A model generated the notes under the pieces. That model did not search any database and was not told where the DNA came from. It saw nothing but the letters and a program-made list of their open reading frames with translations. Both the position numbers and the translations under genes were made by a program. Below are positions 47,593 through 57,246 of a DNA stretch of 64,000 nt, piece by piece. The stretch comes from Cellulomonas sp. Leaf334. GTDB lineage: Bacteria; Actinomycetota; Actinomycetes; Actinomycetales; Cellulomonadaceae. The DNA lies in the NCBI RefSeq assembly GCF_001424195.1, contig NZ_LMOO01000007.1:310313-374312 (forward strand), given 5' to 3'. Numbering within the stretch: the stretch's first letter is position 1; the number at the start of each line of letters is the position of its first letter.

Positions 47593-49614
47593 GTGACGAT
47601 TCGCCCCGTGCCCCTCGGCACCTCTGTCGGACGTATCCCCGTCGTCGATGTCTCCCCCGTGGCCGAGGCCGGCCGGTTCCCCGCCAAGGCCGTGGTCGGT
47701 GAAGCAGTCCCCGTCCGGGCCACCGTGTTCCGCGAGGGGCACGACGCCGTCGCTGCGACGGCCGTGCTCACCGACCCGTCCGGCGTGGACCGCGCGAGTG
47801 CGCGGATGGTCGACATCGCCCCTGGTCTGGACCGTTTCGAGGCGCGCCTGGTGCCGACGAGCACGGGTGACTGGACGTTCCGCGTCGAGGGCTGGTCGGA
47901 CCCGTACGGCACGTGGGTGCACGACGCCACGATCAAGGTCGAGGCGGGGGTCGACGTCGAGCTGATGCTCGCCGAGGGTGCGCTGCTGCTGGAGCGGGCG
48001 GCGGCGCGCAAGGGTGCCGACGCGATGTCGAAGCCTGCCGCCCGGGTCCTCAAGGACGCGGTCATGGGACTGCGGGACATCCGCGACAGCCCGCAGGACC
48101 GACTCTCGGCCGGACTGTCCGCCAAGGTCCATGCGGCGCTGGCCGAGCACCCGCTGCGCGACTCCGTGACGCGCTCGTCCGCGTACCCGTTGACGGTCGA
48201 CCGCCCGCTGGCCCTCGCCGGCTCGTGGTATGAGCTGTTCCCCCGCTCGCAGGGCGCCCAGTACGACCCGGCGGCCGGGAAGTGGGCGTCGGGGACGCTG
48301 CGCACGGCGATCCTGGACCTGCCGCGGATCGCGGGCATGGGGTTCGACGTTGTCTACCTGACGCCCATCCACCCCATCGGCGAGACCCACCGCAAGGGAC
48401 CCAACAACTCGCTGTTCGCGGACCTGGGCGACCCGGGCTCGCCGTACGCGATCGGCTCCCCCGCGGGCGGGCACGACGCGATCGAGCCGACCCTGGGCAC
48501 GTTCGACGACTTCGACGCGTTCGTCGCCGCCGCGCGGGACCTGCACATGGAGGTCGCGCTCGACATCGCGCTGCAGTGCTCCCCCGACCACCCGTGGGTG
48601 AGCGCGCACCCGGAGTGGTTCACGACGCGGGCCGACGGCACGATCGCGTACGCGGAGAACCCGCCGAAGAAGTACCAGGACATCTACCCGCTGAACTTCG
48701 ACAACGACCCCGAGGGCATCTACACCGAGATCCGGCGGGTGCTGCAGGTGTGGATCGACCACGGGGTGACGCTGTTCCGCGTCGACAACCCGCACACCAA
48801 GCCGCTCGACTTCTGGGCGCGGATCCTGGAGTCGGTGCGCACCGACCACCCCGACGTGATCTTCCTGTCCGAGGCGTTCACGCGGCCGGCCATGATGCAG
48901 ACGCTCGCGAAGATCGGGTTCCACCAGTCGTACACGTACTTCACGTGGCGGAACACGAAGGAGGAGATCACCGAGTACCTCGAGGAGGTCTCGGGCGAGC
49001 AGGGCGCGTGGATGCGGCCGAGCTTCTGGCCGACGACGCACGACATCCTCCCGCCGTACCTGCAGGCCACCGGGCTGCGCGGCTTCGCGGTCCGGGCCGT
49101 CCTGGCCGCCCTCGGCGCGCCGACGTGGGGCATCTACTCCGGGTACGAGCTGGTCGAGCACGTGCCGCGGCCGGGCGTCGACGAGCAGATCGACAACGAG
49201 AAGTACGAGTTCAAGCCCCGCGACTGGTCGAAGGCCGACGCCCTCGGCATCAACCTGCTGCTCGGCCGGCTCAACGAGCTGCGGCACACCCACCCGGCCC
49301 TGCAGCAGCTGCGGAACCTGCGCGTCCTGCCGACGTCGGACGACGCGCTCGTCGCCTTCGCCAAGCACCTGGACGCCGAGCACTCCCCGACGGGCCGTGC
49401 CGACACCATCGTGGTCGTCGTCAACCTCGACCCGTGGAACGCCCGCGGCGGCACCGTGGAGCTGGACCTGCACGCGTTCGGGCTGGACCCGGACCGGCCC
49501 GTCGTCGCGCACGACGTGCTGTCGAACGAGACGTACGAGTGGGGTCCGTCGGTCTTCGTCCGGCTCGACCCGACCGTCCGCGCGGCGCACGTGGTGAACC
49601 TGGTGGCGCCGTGA
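47593..49614 (+). CDS. glgE: Alpha-1,4-glucan:maltose-1-phosphate maltosyltransferase GlgE
   Basis: 673 aa. Extends alpha-glucan with maltose from maltose-1-phosphate. Order: N-terminal Ig-like domain ([20 protein letters not shown]), helical insert, GH13 barrel ([32 protein letters not shown]). Catalytic Asp398 lies in [15 protein letters not shown] and acid/base Glu427 in FLSEAFTRP; the 29-residue spacing matches characterised Glg[14 protein letters not shown] and KYEFKPRDW are also typical. The frame is open further upstream, but GTG 47593 precedes the family N-terminus. Its stop overlaps the treS start. Confidence 0.97.
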   Translation: MTIRPVPLGTSVGRIPVVDVSPVAEAGRFPAKAVVGEAVPVRATVFREGHDAVAATAVLTDPSGVDRASARMVDIAPGLDRFEARLVPTSTGDWTFRVEGWSDPYGTWVHDATIKVEAGVDVELMLAEGALLLERAAARKGADAMSKPAARVLKDAVMGLRDIRDSPQDRLSAGLSAKVHAALAEHPLRDSVTRSSAYPLTVDRPLALAGSWYELFPRSQGAQYDPAAGKWASGTLRTAILDLPRIAGMGFDVVYLTPIHPIGETHRKGPNNSLFADLGDPGSPYAIGSPAGGHDAIEPTLGTFDDFDAFVAAARDLHMEVALDIALQCSPDHPWVSAHPEWFTTRADGTIAYAENPPKKYQDIYPLNFDNDPEGIYTEIRRVLQVWIDHGVTLFRVDNPHTKPLDFWARILESVRTDHPDVIFLSEAFTRPAMMQTLAKIGFHQSYTYFTWRNTKEEITEYLEEVSGEQGAWMRPSFWPTTHDILPPYLQATGLRGFAVRAVLAALGAPTWGIYSGYELVEHVPRPGVDEQIDNEKYEFKPRDWSKADALGINLLLGRLNELRHTHPALQQLRNLRVLPTSDDALVAFAKHLDAEHSPTGRADTIVVVVNLDPWNARGGTVELDLHAFGLDPDRPVVAHDVLSNETYEWGPSVFVRLDPTVRAAHVVNLVAP

Positions 49615-51377
49615 CCGAGACGCCCACGACGGGTCGGCACGCGCGCGAGCCCGCACCGACGACCGCCCAGATCGTGCTGCCCGGGCACCGCAAGCCCACG
49701 ATGCCGCACCCTGTCGAGCCGCCGGGCGGCCTGACCGAGGACAGCGAGTGGTACCGGACCGCCGTCTTCTACGAGGTCATGCTCCGCACGTTCGCGGACT
49801 CGTCGGGCCAGGGCAGCGGGGACCTCCGCGGCCTCATCGACCGCCTCGACTACCTGCAGTGGCTCGGCATCGACTGTCTGTGGCTGCCGCCGTTCTACCC
49901 GAGCCCTCTGCGCGACGGGGGCTACGACGTCGCCGACTACACCGCGATCGCCGGCCAGTACGGCACCATGGCCGACTTCACCGAGCTCATCGAGCAGGTG
50001 CACTCCCGCGGGATGCGCATCGTGGTCGACCTCGTGATGAACCACACCAGCGACCAGCACCCGTGGTTCCAGGCGTCCCGCTCCGACCCCGAGGGGCCCT
50101 ACGGGGACTTCTACGTGTGGAGCGACGACAACACCCGCTACCAGGACGCGCGGATCATCTTCGTCGACACGGAGACGTCCAACTGGACCTTCGACCCCGT
50201 GCGGCGGCAGTTCTTCTGGCACCGGTTCTTCGGGCACCAGCCGGACCTGAACTTCGAGAACCCGCGCGTCGTCGAGGCGATGCTGGACGTCGGCCGGTTC
50301 TGGCTCGGCATCGGCGTCGACGGCTTCCGGCTGGACGCGGTGCCGTACCTGTTCGAGGCGGAGGGCACCAACTGCGAGAACCTCCCCGAGACGCACGCGT
50401 TCCTGCGCAAGGTCCGCGCGATGATCGACGAGGAGTTCCCGGGCCGGATCATGCTGGCCGAGGCCAACCAGTGGCCCGAGGACGTCGTGCACTACTTCGG
50501 CACCGAGGAGGAGCCGGAGTGCCACATGTGCTTCCACTTCCCGGTGATGCCCCGGATCTACTACTCGATCCGGGACCAGAAGGCCACGAGCATCGTGGAG
50601 ATCCTGGCCGACACCCCGCCGATCCCGAACAACGGCGCCCAGTGGAGCACGTTCCTGCGCAACCACGACGAGCTCACGCTCGAGATGGTCTCCACGGAGG
50701 AGCGCGCGTCGATGTACGGGTGGTACGCGCCCGACTCCCGCATGCGCGCGAACGTCGGGATCCGGCGCCGGCTGGCACCGCTGCTGGACAACTCCCGCAA
50801 GGAGATCGAGCTCGCGCACGCCCTGCTGCTGTCGCTGCCGGGCAGCCCGTGCCTGTACTACGGCGACGAGATCGGTATGGGCGACAACATCTGGCTGCCC
50901 GACCGGGACGCGGTCCGCACGCCGATGCAGTGGACGCCGGACCGCAACGCCGGCTTCTCCACCGCCGACCCGGGCAAGCTGTACCTGCCCCTGGTCCAGT
51001 CGCTCGTGCACCACTACAGCCACACGAACGTCGAGGCCCAGCTGGCGCAGCCGACGTCCCTGCTGCACTGGGTGCGCGGCATGCTCACGGTCCGCCGGCA
51101 GCATCCCGCGCTGGGAGCCGGGGAGTTCGAGGTGCTGCCCTGCGACAACGAGTCCGTCCTCGCGTTCTGCCGGCACACCGCCGACGAGACGATCCTCGTC
51201 GTCGCCAACCTGGCGTCCACCGCGCGTGCCGCGACGGTGACGATGCCTGCTCGTGCGGGCTGGACCGCGCACGACGTGTTCGGCGGCGCACCGTTCGCGG
51301 CCGTCGGCGCGGACGGGACGGCGTCGTTCACGCTCGGCTCGCGCGACTTCTACTGGCTGGAGCTGACCGCCCCGTGA
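49611..51377 (+). CDS. treS: Trehalose synthase / maltose isomerase TreS
   Basis: 588 aa, the single-domain form without fused maltokinase. Interconverts trehalose and maltose, feeding maltose to the maltokinase. GH13 barrel: [35 protein letters not shown], nucleophile Asp242 in [10 protein letters not shown], acid/base Glu284 in [10 protein letters not shown] and [16 protein letters not shown] start overlapping the glgE stop (GTGA). In many actinobacteria treS precedes the kinase in exactly this order. Confidence 0.97.
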   Translation: MTETPTTGRHAREPAPTTAQIVLPGHRKPTMPHPVEPPGGLTEDSEWYRTAVFYEVMLRTFADSSGQGSGDLRGLIDRLDYLQWLGIDCLWLPPFYPSPLRDGGYDVADYTAIAGQYGTMADFTELIEQVHSRGMRIVVDLVMNHTSDQHPWFQASRSDPEGPYGDFYVWSDDNTRYQDARIIFVDTETSNWTFDPVRRQFFWHRFFGHQPDLNFENPRVVEAMLDVGRFWLGIGVDGFRLDAVPYLFEAEGTNCENLPETHAFLRKVRAMIDEEFPGRIMLAEANQWPEDVVHYFGTEEEPECHMCFHFPVMPRIYYSIRDQKATSIVEILADTPPIPNNGAQWSTFLRNHDELTLEMVSTEERASMYGWYAPDSRMRANVGIRRRLAPLLDNSRKEIELAHALLLSLPGSPCLYYGDEIGMGDNIWLPDRDAVRTPMQWTPDRNAGFSTADPGKLYLPLVQSLVHHYSHTNVEAQLAQPTSLLHWVRGMLTVRRQHPALGAGEFEVLPCDNESVLAFCRHTADETILVVANLASTARAATVTMPARAGWTAHDVFGGAPFAAVGADGTASFTLGSRDFYWLELTAP

Positions 51378-52639
51378 GCCTGATCGCCCGCACGTCCCCC
51401 GACGACGCGCGCCTGCTCGACGTCCTGCGCGACTGGCTGCCGACGCGCCGCTGGTTCCCGGCGAAGGGTCAGGTCGCCGAGCTGTCGGCGGTCGCGGCGT
51501 TCCGGCTCGCGCCGGACGTGACGGTGCTGCTCGTCCGGGCCCGCGCGGGCTCGATCGACGCGGTCCTGCAGGTGCCGCTCGTCCTGACGGACGGTGCGCA
51601 CGACGACGCGATCGGCGTCCTCGACGGCCGCACCGTCCTGGACGGTGCCGGCCACCCGGACTTCCTGCGGGCCTGGCTCTCCGTGGCGGACGGACCCGGT
51701 GCGGACGTCGACGTGTCGGCTGCCCGGGTGGTCTCCGGCGAGCAGTCCAACACCTCGGTGATCCTGCCGGGCGCCCGGCCGGCGATCCTCAAGGTGCTGC
51801 GCGCGGTCGCGCCCGGGGAGAACCCCGACGTCGATGTGCCCCGGCACCTGGTCGCCGTCGGCTGGCAGCACGTCCCGGCACCGCTCGCGTGGCTCCAGGG
51901 CCAGTGGCCCGGTCCGGACGGTTCCCCGGTGACGGGCTACCTGGGGGTGCTCGCCGCGTTCGTGGACTCCGCCGAGGACGGGTTCGAGCTGGCCTGCGCG
52001 TACGCGGCGCGGGGCGAGTCGTTCGCCTCCGCGGCTGCCGACCTGGGCGCGATCACGGCGACCATGCACACCGCCCTCGTGTCGGCGTACGGGGTCGACG
52101 CCTCCGACCAGGGTCCGCAGGAGGTCGCCCGCGCCGTGGCCGCACGCTTCTCGTGGGCGTTGTCGGCCGTCCCTGCGCTGTCCCGGTTCGCGGACGGCGT
52201 CGCCGAGGTCGTCGCGGAGGTCCGGGCGCTGCCCGCGGCTCCCCCGCGGCAGCGCGTCCACGGCGACCTGCACCTCGGGCAGGTGCTCCGGTCGCACGGG
52301 ACCTGGTTCATCATGGACTTCGAGGGCGAGCCGCTGGCGCCGCTGGAGCAGCGCACGCGTCCCGACCTCGCGCTGCGCGACCTCGCCGGCCTCCTGCGCT
52401 CGGTCGACTACGCGGCTGCCGTCGGCGGGCTCACGGGTTCCGAGGCGGCCACCTGGACGGCCGACGCCCGCGACGGGCTGCTCCGCGGCTACGGCGGCGG
52501 GGACCAGACCCTCCTGCGCGCCCTGGAGCTGGACAAGACGCTCTACGAGGCCGTGTACGAGTCCCGCAACCGACCGTCGTGGCTGCCGATCCCTGTCGCC
52601 GGGCTGGAGCGGCTAGCCGGCGGTGACCTCGAGCGGTAG
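51374..52639 (+). CDS. mak: Maltokinase (Pep2/Mak)
   Basis: 421 aa. Phosphorylates maltose at C1 with ATP, giving the GlgE substrate. The N-terminal domain contains TRRWFPAKG, a maltokinase hallmark. The kinase motifs are [13 protein letters not shown], Lys in [11 protein letters not shown], the catalytic loop [12 protein letters not shown] (Asp298) and metal-binding [14 protein letters not shown] (Asp315). GTG start overlapping the treS stop. The 3' end runs 27 bp into the convergent ROK gene; glgB, usually next in line, is 10.4 kb away. Confidence 0.96.
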   Translation: MSLIARTSPDDARLLDVLRDWLPTRRWFPAKGQVAELSAVAAFRLAPDVTVLLVRARAGSIDAVLQVPLVLTDGAHDDAIGVLDGRTVLDGAGHPDFLRAWLSVADGPGADVDVSAARVVSGEQSNTSVILPGARPAILKVLRAVAPGENPDVDVPRHLVAVGWQHVPAPLAWLQGQWPGPDGSPVTGYLGVLAAFVDSAEDGFELACAYAARGESFASAAADLGAITATMHTALVSAYGVDASDQGPQEVARAVAARFSWALSAVPALSRFADGVAEVVAEVRALPAAPPRQRVHGDLHLGQVLRSHGTWFIMDFEGEPLAPLEQRTRPDLALRDLAGLLRSVDYAAAVGGLTGSEAATWTADARDGLLRGYGGGDQTLLRALELDKTLYEAVYESRNRPSWLPIPVAGLERLAGGDLER

Positions 52640-53851
52640 CTCCAGCGGCATCCGGACGCCCGCCTGCCGGGGCGCCAGCTCGCTCTGCAGCACGAGCGCG
52701 GCGGCGCCGACCGCGGCGGCCTCGGGCGCGTTCGAGGAGATCGTCACGCGCACGGGGTGGCTGCCGCGGGCGAAGAACGACTGCCCCAGCCGGCGCTCGA
52801 TCTCCGGCAGGTACAGCGAGCCCGCGAGCGCGAACGCGGGTCCGGTGAGGATGACGAGCTCGAGGTCGAGCACGTTGGCCAGGGTCTGAGCGGCGACGCC
52901 GAGGTACCGCGACGACCGTTCGAGCAGCTGCAGCGGCAGGGCTTCGCCCCGGCTGGCGGCCCGGGCGAGCGCCCCGAAGTTCTCCGCGACGTTGCGGCCG
53001 GGCAGGTCGAGACCGGCGTCCCGGGCGGCCGCGACGACCGCCGCCGGGCCGGCGAGCACCTCGACGCACCCGATGTTCCCGCACCAGCAGACGGGTCCGT
53101 CGAGGTCGACGCAGATGTGCCCGACCTCGCCGGCGTTCGAGCTGGACCCGCGGTAGACGGTGCCGTCGACGATGATCCCGGCGCCGATCCCGGTGCCCAT
53201 GTAGAGCGCGGCGAACGCCGAGCCGGTGGCGATCCCGCCGGACCAGTACTCGCCGATGGCGGCGGCGGTCGCGTCGTTGTCGAGCAGCACGGACAGCCCG
53301 ACGGCGTCCTCGAGGGCGGCCCCGAGTGGGAACTCGGCCCAGCGCTGCATCACGGGCGGGGTGAGCGTCATGCCGGTCGACGCGGAGATCGGTCCCGGCG
53401 AGACGACGCCCAGCCCGAGGATCCGCGCGGGGTCGACGCCGACGCGCGTGATGGTCGTCCGGATCTCGGCGGCGATGCGGGCGACGACGGTGGCGGGGTC
53501 GTCGGACCCGGCTCCCGGCCGCCGCCAGCGGGCGACGATCGCACCGCCGAGGTTCGCGATGACGTAGGTGATGCCGGCGTGGTCGAGGTGGACCCCGACG
53601 GCGTAGCGCGCGGACGGGTCCAGCTGCAGGAGCATCCGGGGTTTGCCACCGGTGGACTCGGCGCGGCCGACCTCGAGCACGAGGCCGTCGTCGATGAGCC
53701 GGCGCACGACCGTGGAGATGGTGGCCGCTGTGAGGCCTGTCGCGCGCGTCAGCTCCACACGGCTGATCGTCCCGGCGGCCCGGATCAGATCCAGGATCGC
53801 CGACCGGCTGCTCGCGTGCGCGGCGCCGAGACCCGGCTGGGAGCCGCTCAC
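52613..53851 (-). CDS. ROK-family transcriptional regulator of the mannan/galactoside block
   Basis: 412 aa. Winged helix-turn-helix at residues ~17-60 (SRVELTRATGLTAATISTVVRRL), then the ROK domain with VGVHLDHAGITYVIANLGG, LLDNDATAAAIGEYW (DND 191-193), GEVGH (242-245) and zinc motif CWCGNIGC (Cys255, Cys257, Cys262). Probably represses the divergent ABC operon until a sugar binds. GTG 53851 is chosen because GGAGGAGG lies 5 nt upstream; the ATG at 53866 lies in front of that site. The 3' end overlaps mak by 27 bp, so this block ends exactly against the GlgE operon. Confidence 0.94.
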   Translation of the reverse strand: MSGSQPGLGAAHASSRSAILDLIRAAGTISRVELTRATGLTAATISTVVRRLIDDGLVLEVGRAESTGGKPRMLLQLDPSARYAVGVHLDHAGITYVIANLGGAIVARWRRPGAGSDDPATVVARIAAEIRTTITRVGVDPARILGLGVVSPGPISASTGMTLTPPVMQRWAEFPLGAALEDAVGLSVLLDNDATAAAIGEYWSGGIATGSAFAALYMGTGIGAGIIVDGTVYRGSSSNAGEVGHICVDLDGPVCWCGNIGCVEVLAGPAAVVAAARDAGLDLPGRNVAENFGALARAASRGEALPLQLLERSSRYLGVAAQTLANVLDLELVILTGPAFALAGSLYLPEIERRLGQSFFARGSHPVRVTISSNAPEAAAVGAAALVLQSELAPRQAGVRMPLELPLEVTAG

Positions 53852-53866
53852 CAGTCCTCCTCCATG

Positions 53867-53878
53867 GGGGGATCCCCC
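53867..53878. promoter_or_regulatory. 12-bp perfect palindrome in the ROK leader
   Basis: GGGGGATCCCCC lies between the predicted ROK -10 and its Shine-Dalgarno sequence. Could be an autoregulatory operator or a short leader hairpin. Confidence 0.4.
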
Positions 53879-53887
53879 TCGTCGCAC

Positions 53888-53893
53888 ACCATA
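53888..53893 (-). promoter_or_regulatory. Possible -10 of the ROK gene
   Basis: TATGGT on the minus strand, placing a transcription start about 30 nt before the GTG. The -35 region is weak. Confidence 0.4.
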
Positions 53894-53932
53894 ACGATCT
53901 GAACACGGCGCAGGGTCCGAGGGACACGCCCG

Positions 53933-53961
53933 TTGACTTACTTTGTTCAGTTGCCTAAGAA
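53933..53961 (+). promoter_or_regulatory. Promoter/operator of the ABC importer operon (copy 1 of twin element)
   Basis: TTGACT (53933-53938), exactly 17 bp, TAAGAA (53956-53961). The spacer plus -10 form a CTTA-N15-TAAG dyad (53937-53959). The block 53933-53963 matches 59444-59474 upstream of the beta-mannosidase gene at 29 of 31 positions. The predicted leader is ~90 nt and ends with an AGAGAGGA ribosome-binding site. Confidence 0.8.
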
Positions 53962-54057
53962 TGCCACACGGAGCACAGAGGCTCGACCCCCGGGCGGCTG
54001 TGCCTCATCAGACCCCGGTCGGCACGCGGAGGTGCCGACCCGAAGAGAGGATCAACG

Positions 54058-55386
54058 ATGTTCCCTCAGAAGCGACGCACCCGCCTCATGGCGTTCGCGG
54101 CCGCCGGCTCCCTGCTCGCCCTCACGGCCGCCTGCTCGTCCGGCAGCGGCGAGAGCGACGACGCGGCCGCCAGCGATGGCAAGCCCTCGGGTGAGATCAC
54201 CGTCCTGACCTGGCGCACCGACCTCGTCGAGGACGGCACCTTCGACGAGTACGTCGAGGAGTTCAAGGCCAAGTACCCCGAGGTCACGGACGTCAAGGTC
54301 GAGGGCCTCACCGACTACGAGGGGGAGGTGAAGACGCGCATGAGCACCGACAACTACGGTGACGTGCTCGCCATCCCCGGCTCGGTGACCCCGGACCAGT
54401 TCGCGGACTTCTTCGAGCCCCTCGGCACCCAGGACGAGATCGGCGCCGAGTACCGCTGGATCAATGACAAGTCGTTCGAGGGCCAGTCGTACGGCATCCC
54501 CGTCGTGGGCAACGTCCAGGGCTTCGTCTACAACAAGCGCGTCTGGGAGGAAGCCGGGGTCACCGAGTTCCCCGACACCCCCGAGGCATTCCTCGACGCG
54601 CTCCAGGCGATCAAGGACACCGGCGTCGAGGTCGCGCCGCTCTACACCAACTACAAGGACGGCTGGCCGCTCTCGCAGTGGGACGGCTGGCTCGGCGCGG
54701 TCACGGCCGACCCCGACGTGAAGAACGCGATGACCGAGTCCGACACCCCGTGGACCGAGGACAGCGACTACGGCGTGATCGACGGCCTGATCTACGACGC
54801 CGTCGCGGCGGGCCTCACCGAGGCCGACCCGACGACCACCAACTGGGAGGAGTCGAAGCGGCTCCTCGGTACCGGTGACGTCGCGACGATGGTCCTCGGC
54901 TCGTGGGCCATCCCGCAGATGGCCGCCGCCGCGGAGGCGGCCGGTGCCAGCGGCGACGACATCGCCTACGCACCGACCCCGATGAAGACCGACGGCAAGT
55001 TCCACTCCGTCGCCGGTGGCGACTACAACCTCGGCATCAACGTGAACTCGGAGAACAAGGCGACCGCGCGTGCGTGGATCGACTGGTTCAACCACGAGTC
55101 CGGTTTCTCGGAGTCGCAGGCCGGCCTGTCCCCGATGATCGACGGCCCCGTCCCCGCGGCCCTCGAGGGCTTCGTCCAGGAGGTCGAGCTCATCACGCTG
55201 AACCCGGCCCCCGAGGGCAAGGAAGCGCTGTTCGGCGACATCGACAAGGCGTCCGGCATCGTCACGACGGACCCGAAGTTCCGCCAGAAGAACATCGACG
55301 ACGCCCGCTCCGGCGCCCGGACCAAGCAGCAGATCTTCGACGACCTGAACGCCCAGTGGGCCGAGGGTCGAGCTTCGGCCGGCTGA
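54058..55386 (+). CDS. Sugar ABC transporter substrate-binding lipoprotein
   Basis: 442 aa. Lipoprotein signal peptide with lipobox LTAAC (Cys24) followed by a Ser/Gly/Asp linker. Family 1 extracellular solute-binding protein: ITVLTWRTDLVEDGTFDEY, TRMSTDNYGDVLAIPGSV, YGIPVVGNVQGFVYNKRVWEE, MVLGSWAIPQMAAAA and GGDYNLGINVNSENK. This family binds oligosaccharides; the neighbouring alpha-galactosidase and beta-mannosidase suggest galactomannan- or mannan-derived oligosaccharides. Strong ribosome-binding site AGAGAGGA 6 nt before the ATG. First gene of a three-gene operon with no ATPase gene; a shared MsiK-type ATPase elsewhere is likely. Confidence 0.93.
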   Translation: MFPQKRRTRLMAFAAAGSLLALTAACSSGSGESDDAAASDGKPSGEITVLTWRTDLVEDGTFDEYVEEFKAKYPEVTDVKVEGLTDYEGEVKTRMSTDNYGDVLAIPGSVTPDQFADFFEPLGTQDEIGAEYRWINDKSFEGQSYGIPVVGNVQGFVYNKRVWEEAGVTEFPDTPEAFLDALQAIKDTGVEVAPLYTNYKDGWPLSQWDGWLGAVTADPDVKNAMTESDTPWTEDSDYGVIDGLIYDAVAAGLTEADPTTTNWEESKRLLGTGDVATMVLGSWAIPQMAAAAEAAGASGDDIAYAPTPMKTDGKFHSVAGGDYNLGINVNSENKATARAWIDWFNHESGFSESQAGLSPMIDGPVPAALEGFVQEVELITLNPAPEGKEALFGDIDKASGIVTTDPKFRQKNIDDARSGARTKQQIFDDLNAQWAEGRASAG

Positions 55387-55394
55387 GTCCTCTC

Positions 55395-56369
55395 ATGACG
55401 ACCGCTCCCTCGGGTCTGGACGACCCGACGACGGCGGCCGCGCAGAAGTCCGACGCGGTCCGCACCCCCCGGAAGCCCCGGGGCGGTGCGGGCCGCGGCA
55501 CCGCGTGGTACCGCCGGCTGACGCCTTACTACTTCCTGCTGATCCCCGTCGGGCTCCTGCTTCTCCTCACGTTCGCCCCCGTCCTCAACATGTTCTGGTA
55601 CTCGGCGACGGACTGGGACGGGCTGGACAAGACGAAGAACATCGTGGGCTTCGACAACTACGTCGAGGTCTTCACGGACCCGGACAACGTCCGCGTCTTC
55701 TACGTCTCCCTCTACTACTTCGCCGCGTCGTTCCTGCAGATGGCGATCGCGCTGTACTTCGCGACGATCCTGTCGTTCAACACCCGGTTCAGGAACCTGT
55801 GGAAGGGCATCCTGTTCTTCCCGTACCTGATCAACGGGGTCGCGATCGGCCTGATCTTCCTGAACTTCCTGAAGCCGGGCGGCGGCATCGACACGATCCT
55901 CATGACCGCGGGGCTCGAGGGCCTCATCCAGCAGTGGACCGGCGACCCCGACATCGCGAACTTCTCGCTCGCGGGCGTGTCCGTCTGGCGCTACATGGGC
56001 CTGAACTTCGTGATGTTCCTCGGCGCGATCCAGTCGATCAGCTCCGAGGTCTACGAGGCCTCGGACCTCGACGGCGCCAACCGGTGGCACCAGTTCTGGT
56101 ACATCATCCTGCCGTCGATCCGCCCCATCATCGGCCTGTCCCTGATCCTCGCGATCTCCGGCGCGCTCTCGGTGTTCGAGGTCCCGTTCGTCATGACCGG
56201 CGGCGCCAACGGCACGGAGACGTTCGTCATCCGGACCGTGTGGATGGCGTTCGAGCGCAGCATGGTCGGCCTGGCGTCGGCGATGGCCGTGGTCCTCCTG
56301 CTGATCGTGCTGCTCGTGACCTGGATCCAGCGCAAGGTCATCCCCGACGAGGAGGTCGACCTCACATGA
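55395..56369 (+). CDS. Sugar ABC transporter permease 1 (MalF/UgpA-type)
   Basis: 324 aa. A ~40-residue cytoplasmic N-terminus, then six membrane segments (PYYFLLIPVGLLLLLTFAPV; SLYYFAASFLQMAIALYFAT; and others). EAA loop EVYEASDLDGANRWHQFWYI near residue 220. Starts 8 bp after the binding-protein gene; its stop overlaps the next start (ATGA). Confidence 0.94.
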   Translation: MTTAPSGLDDPTTAAAQKSDAVRTPRKPRGGAGRGTAWYRRLTPYYFLLIPVGLLLLLTFAPVLNMFWYSATDWDGLDKTKNIVGFDNYVEVFTDPDNVRVFYVSLYYFAASFLQMAIALYFATILSFNTRFRNLWKGILFFPYLINGVAIGLIFLNFLKPGGGIDTILMTAGLEGLIQQWTGDPDIANFSLAGVSVWRYMGLNFVMFLGAIQSISSEVYEASDLDGANRWHQFWYIILPSIRPIIGLSLILAISGALSVFEVPFVMTGGANGTETFVIRTVWMAFERSMVGLASAMAVVLLLIVLLVTWIQRKVIPDEEVDLT

Positions 56370-57190
56370 TCCGCACCGTCACCAGCACCGGGAAGTACGT
56401 CTCCCTGGTCATCGCCTCGATCGTGATGCTGCTGCCCCTGGGCCTCATCCTGTTCGGGTCCTTCAAGACCGGTCAGGAGTTCCTCGCGACGGGTCCGATG
56501 ACACCGCCGGAGAACTGGTTCAACTTCGAGAACTACGTCACGGCATTCACTCGCGGCAACATGCTCGGGGCCTTCGGCAACACCATCTTCATCTTCGGCG
56601 CCGCGATCGTCGGCACGATCCTGATCGGTGCCGCCACGGCCTACGCCCTCGACCGGTTCAAGTTCGCCGGCCGCTCGACGGTGCTCGCCCTGTTCCTGCT
56701 CGCGACGCTCGTCCCCGGCGTCACCACGCAGGTGGCGACGTTCCAGATCATCAACGGGCTCGGGCTGTACGACTCCCGGTTCGCGCTGGTCCTGCTCTTC
56801 ATGGGCACGGACATCATCTCGATCTACATCTTCCTGCAGTTCATCCGGGCGATCCCCAAGTCGCTCGACGAGGCAGCGATGATCGAGGGCGCCGGGCACC
56901 TGAGGATCTTCTTCCAGATCATCCTGCCCAACCTCAAGCCGGCCATCGCGACGGTCGTCATCATCAAGGGCATCGCGATCTACAACGAGTTCTACCTGCC
57001 GTTCCTGTACCTGCCGTCCAAGGAGCTGCGGCCGATCTCCACCACGCTGTTCGACTTCAAGGGCCCGTACGGCTCGCAGTGGGAGACCATCTCGGCCGGT
57101 GTGATCATCACGATCATCCCGATCCTGGTGCTCTTCCTGTTCCTGCAGCGGTACATCTACAACGGGTTCACGTCGGGCGCGACGAAGTAG
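56366..57190 (+). CDS. Sugar ABC transporter permease 2 (MalG/UgpE-type)
   Basis: 274 aa, six membrane segments. EAA loop SLDEAAMIEGAGHLRIFFQI, then ILPNLKPAIATVVIIKGI, as in MalG. Forms the heterodimeric channel with the preceding permease. Its 3' end is followed by a long hairpin shared with the convergent alpha-galactosidase gene. Confidence 0.94.
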   Translation: MIRTVTSTGKYVSLVIASIVMLLPLGLILFGSFKTGQEFLATGPMTPPENWFNFENYVTAFTRGNMLGAFGNTIFIFGAAIVGTILIGAATAYALDRFKFAGRSTVLALFLLATLVPGVTTQVATFQIINGLGLYDSRFALVLLFMGTDIISIYIFLQFIRAIPKSLDEAAMIEGAGHLRIFFQIILPNLKPAIATVVIIKGIAIYNEFYLPFLYLPSKELRPISTTLFDFKGPYGSQWETISAGVIITIIPILVLFLFLQRYIYNGFTSGATK

Positions 57191-57200
57191 TCCCCCATCT

Positions 57201-57239
57201 CGACGGCGGAGGCAGCTGGGCTGGCTGCCTCCGCCGTCG
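57201..57239. terminator. Bidirectional hairpin terminator
   Basis: A perfect 16-bp stem (57201-57216 with 57224-57239) and a 7-nt loop fill the gap between the convergent permease and alpha-galactosidase stops. Symmetric, without T-tracts; it should stop transcription from both sides. Confidence 0.8.
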
Positions 57240-57246
57240 GCGTCGT

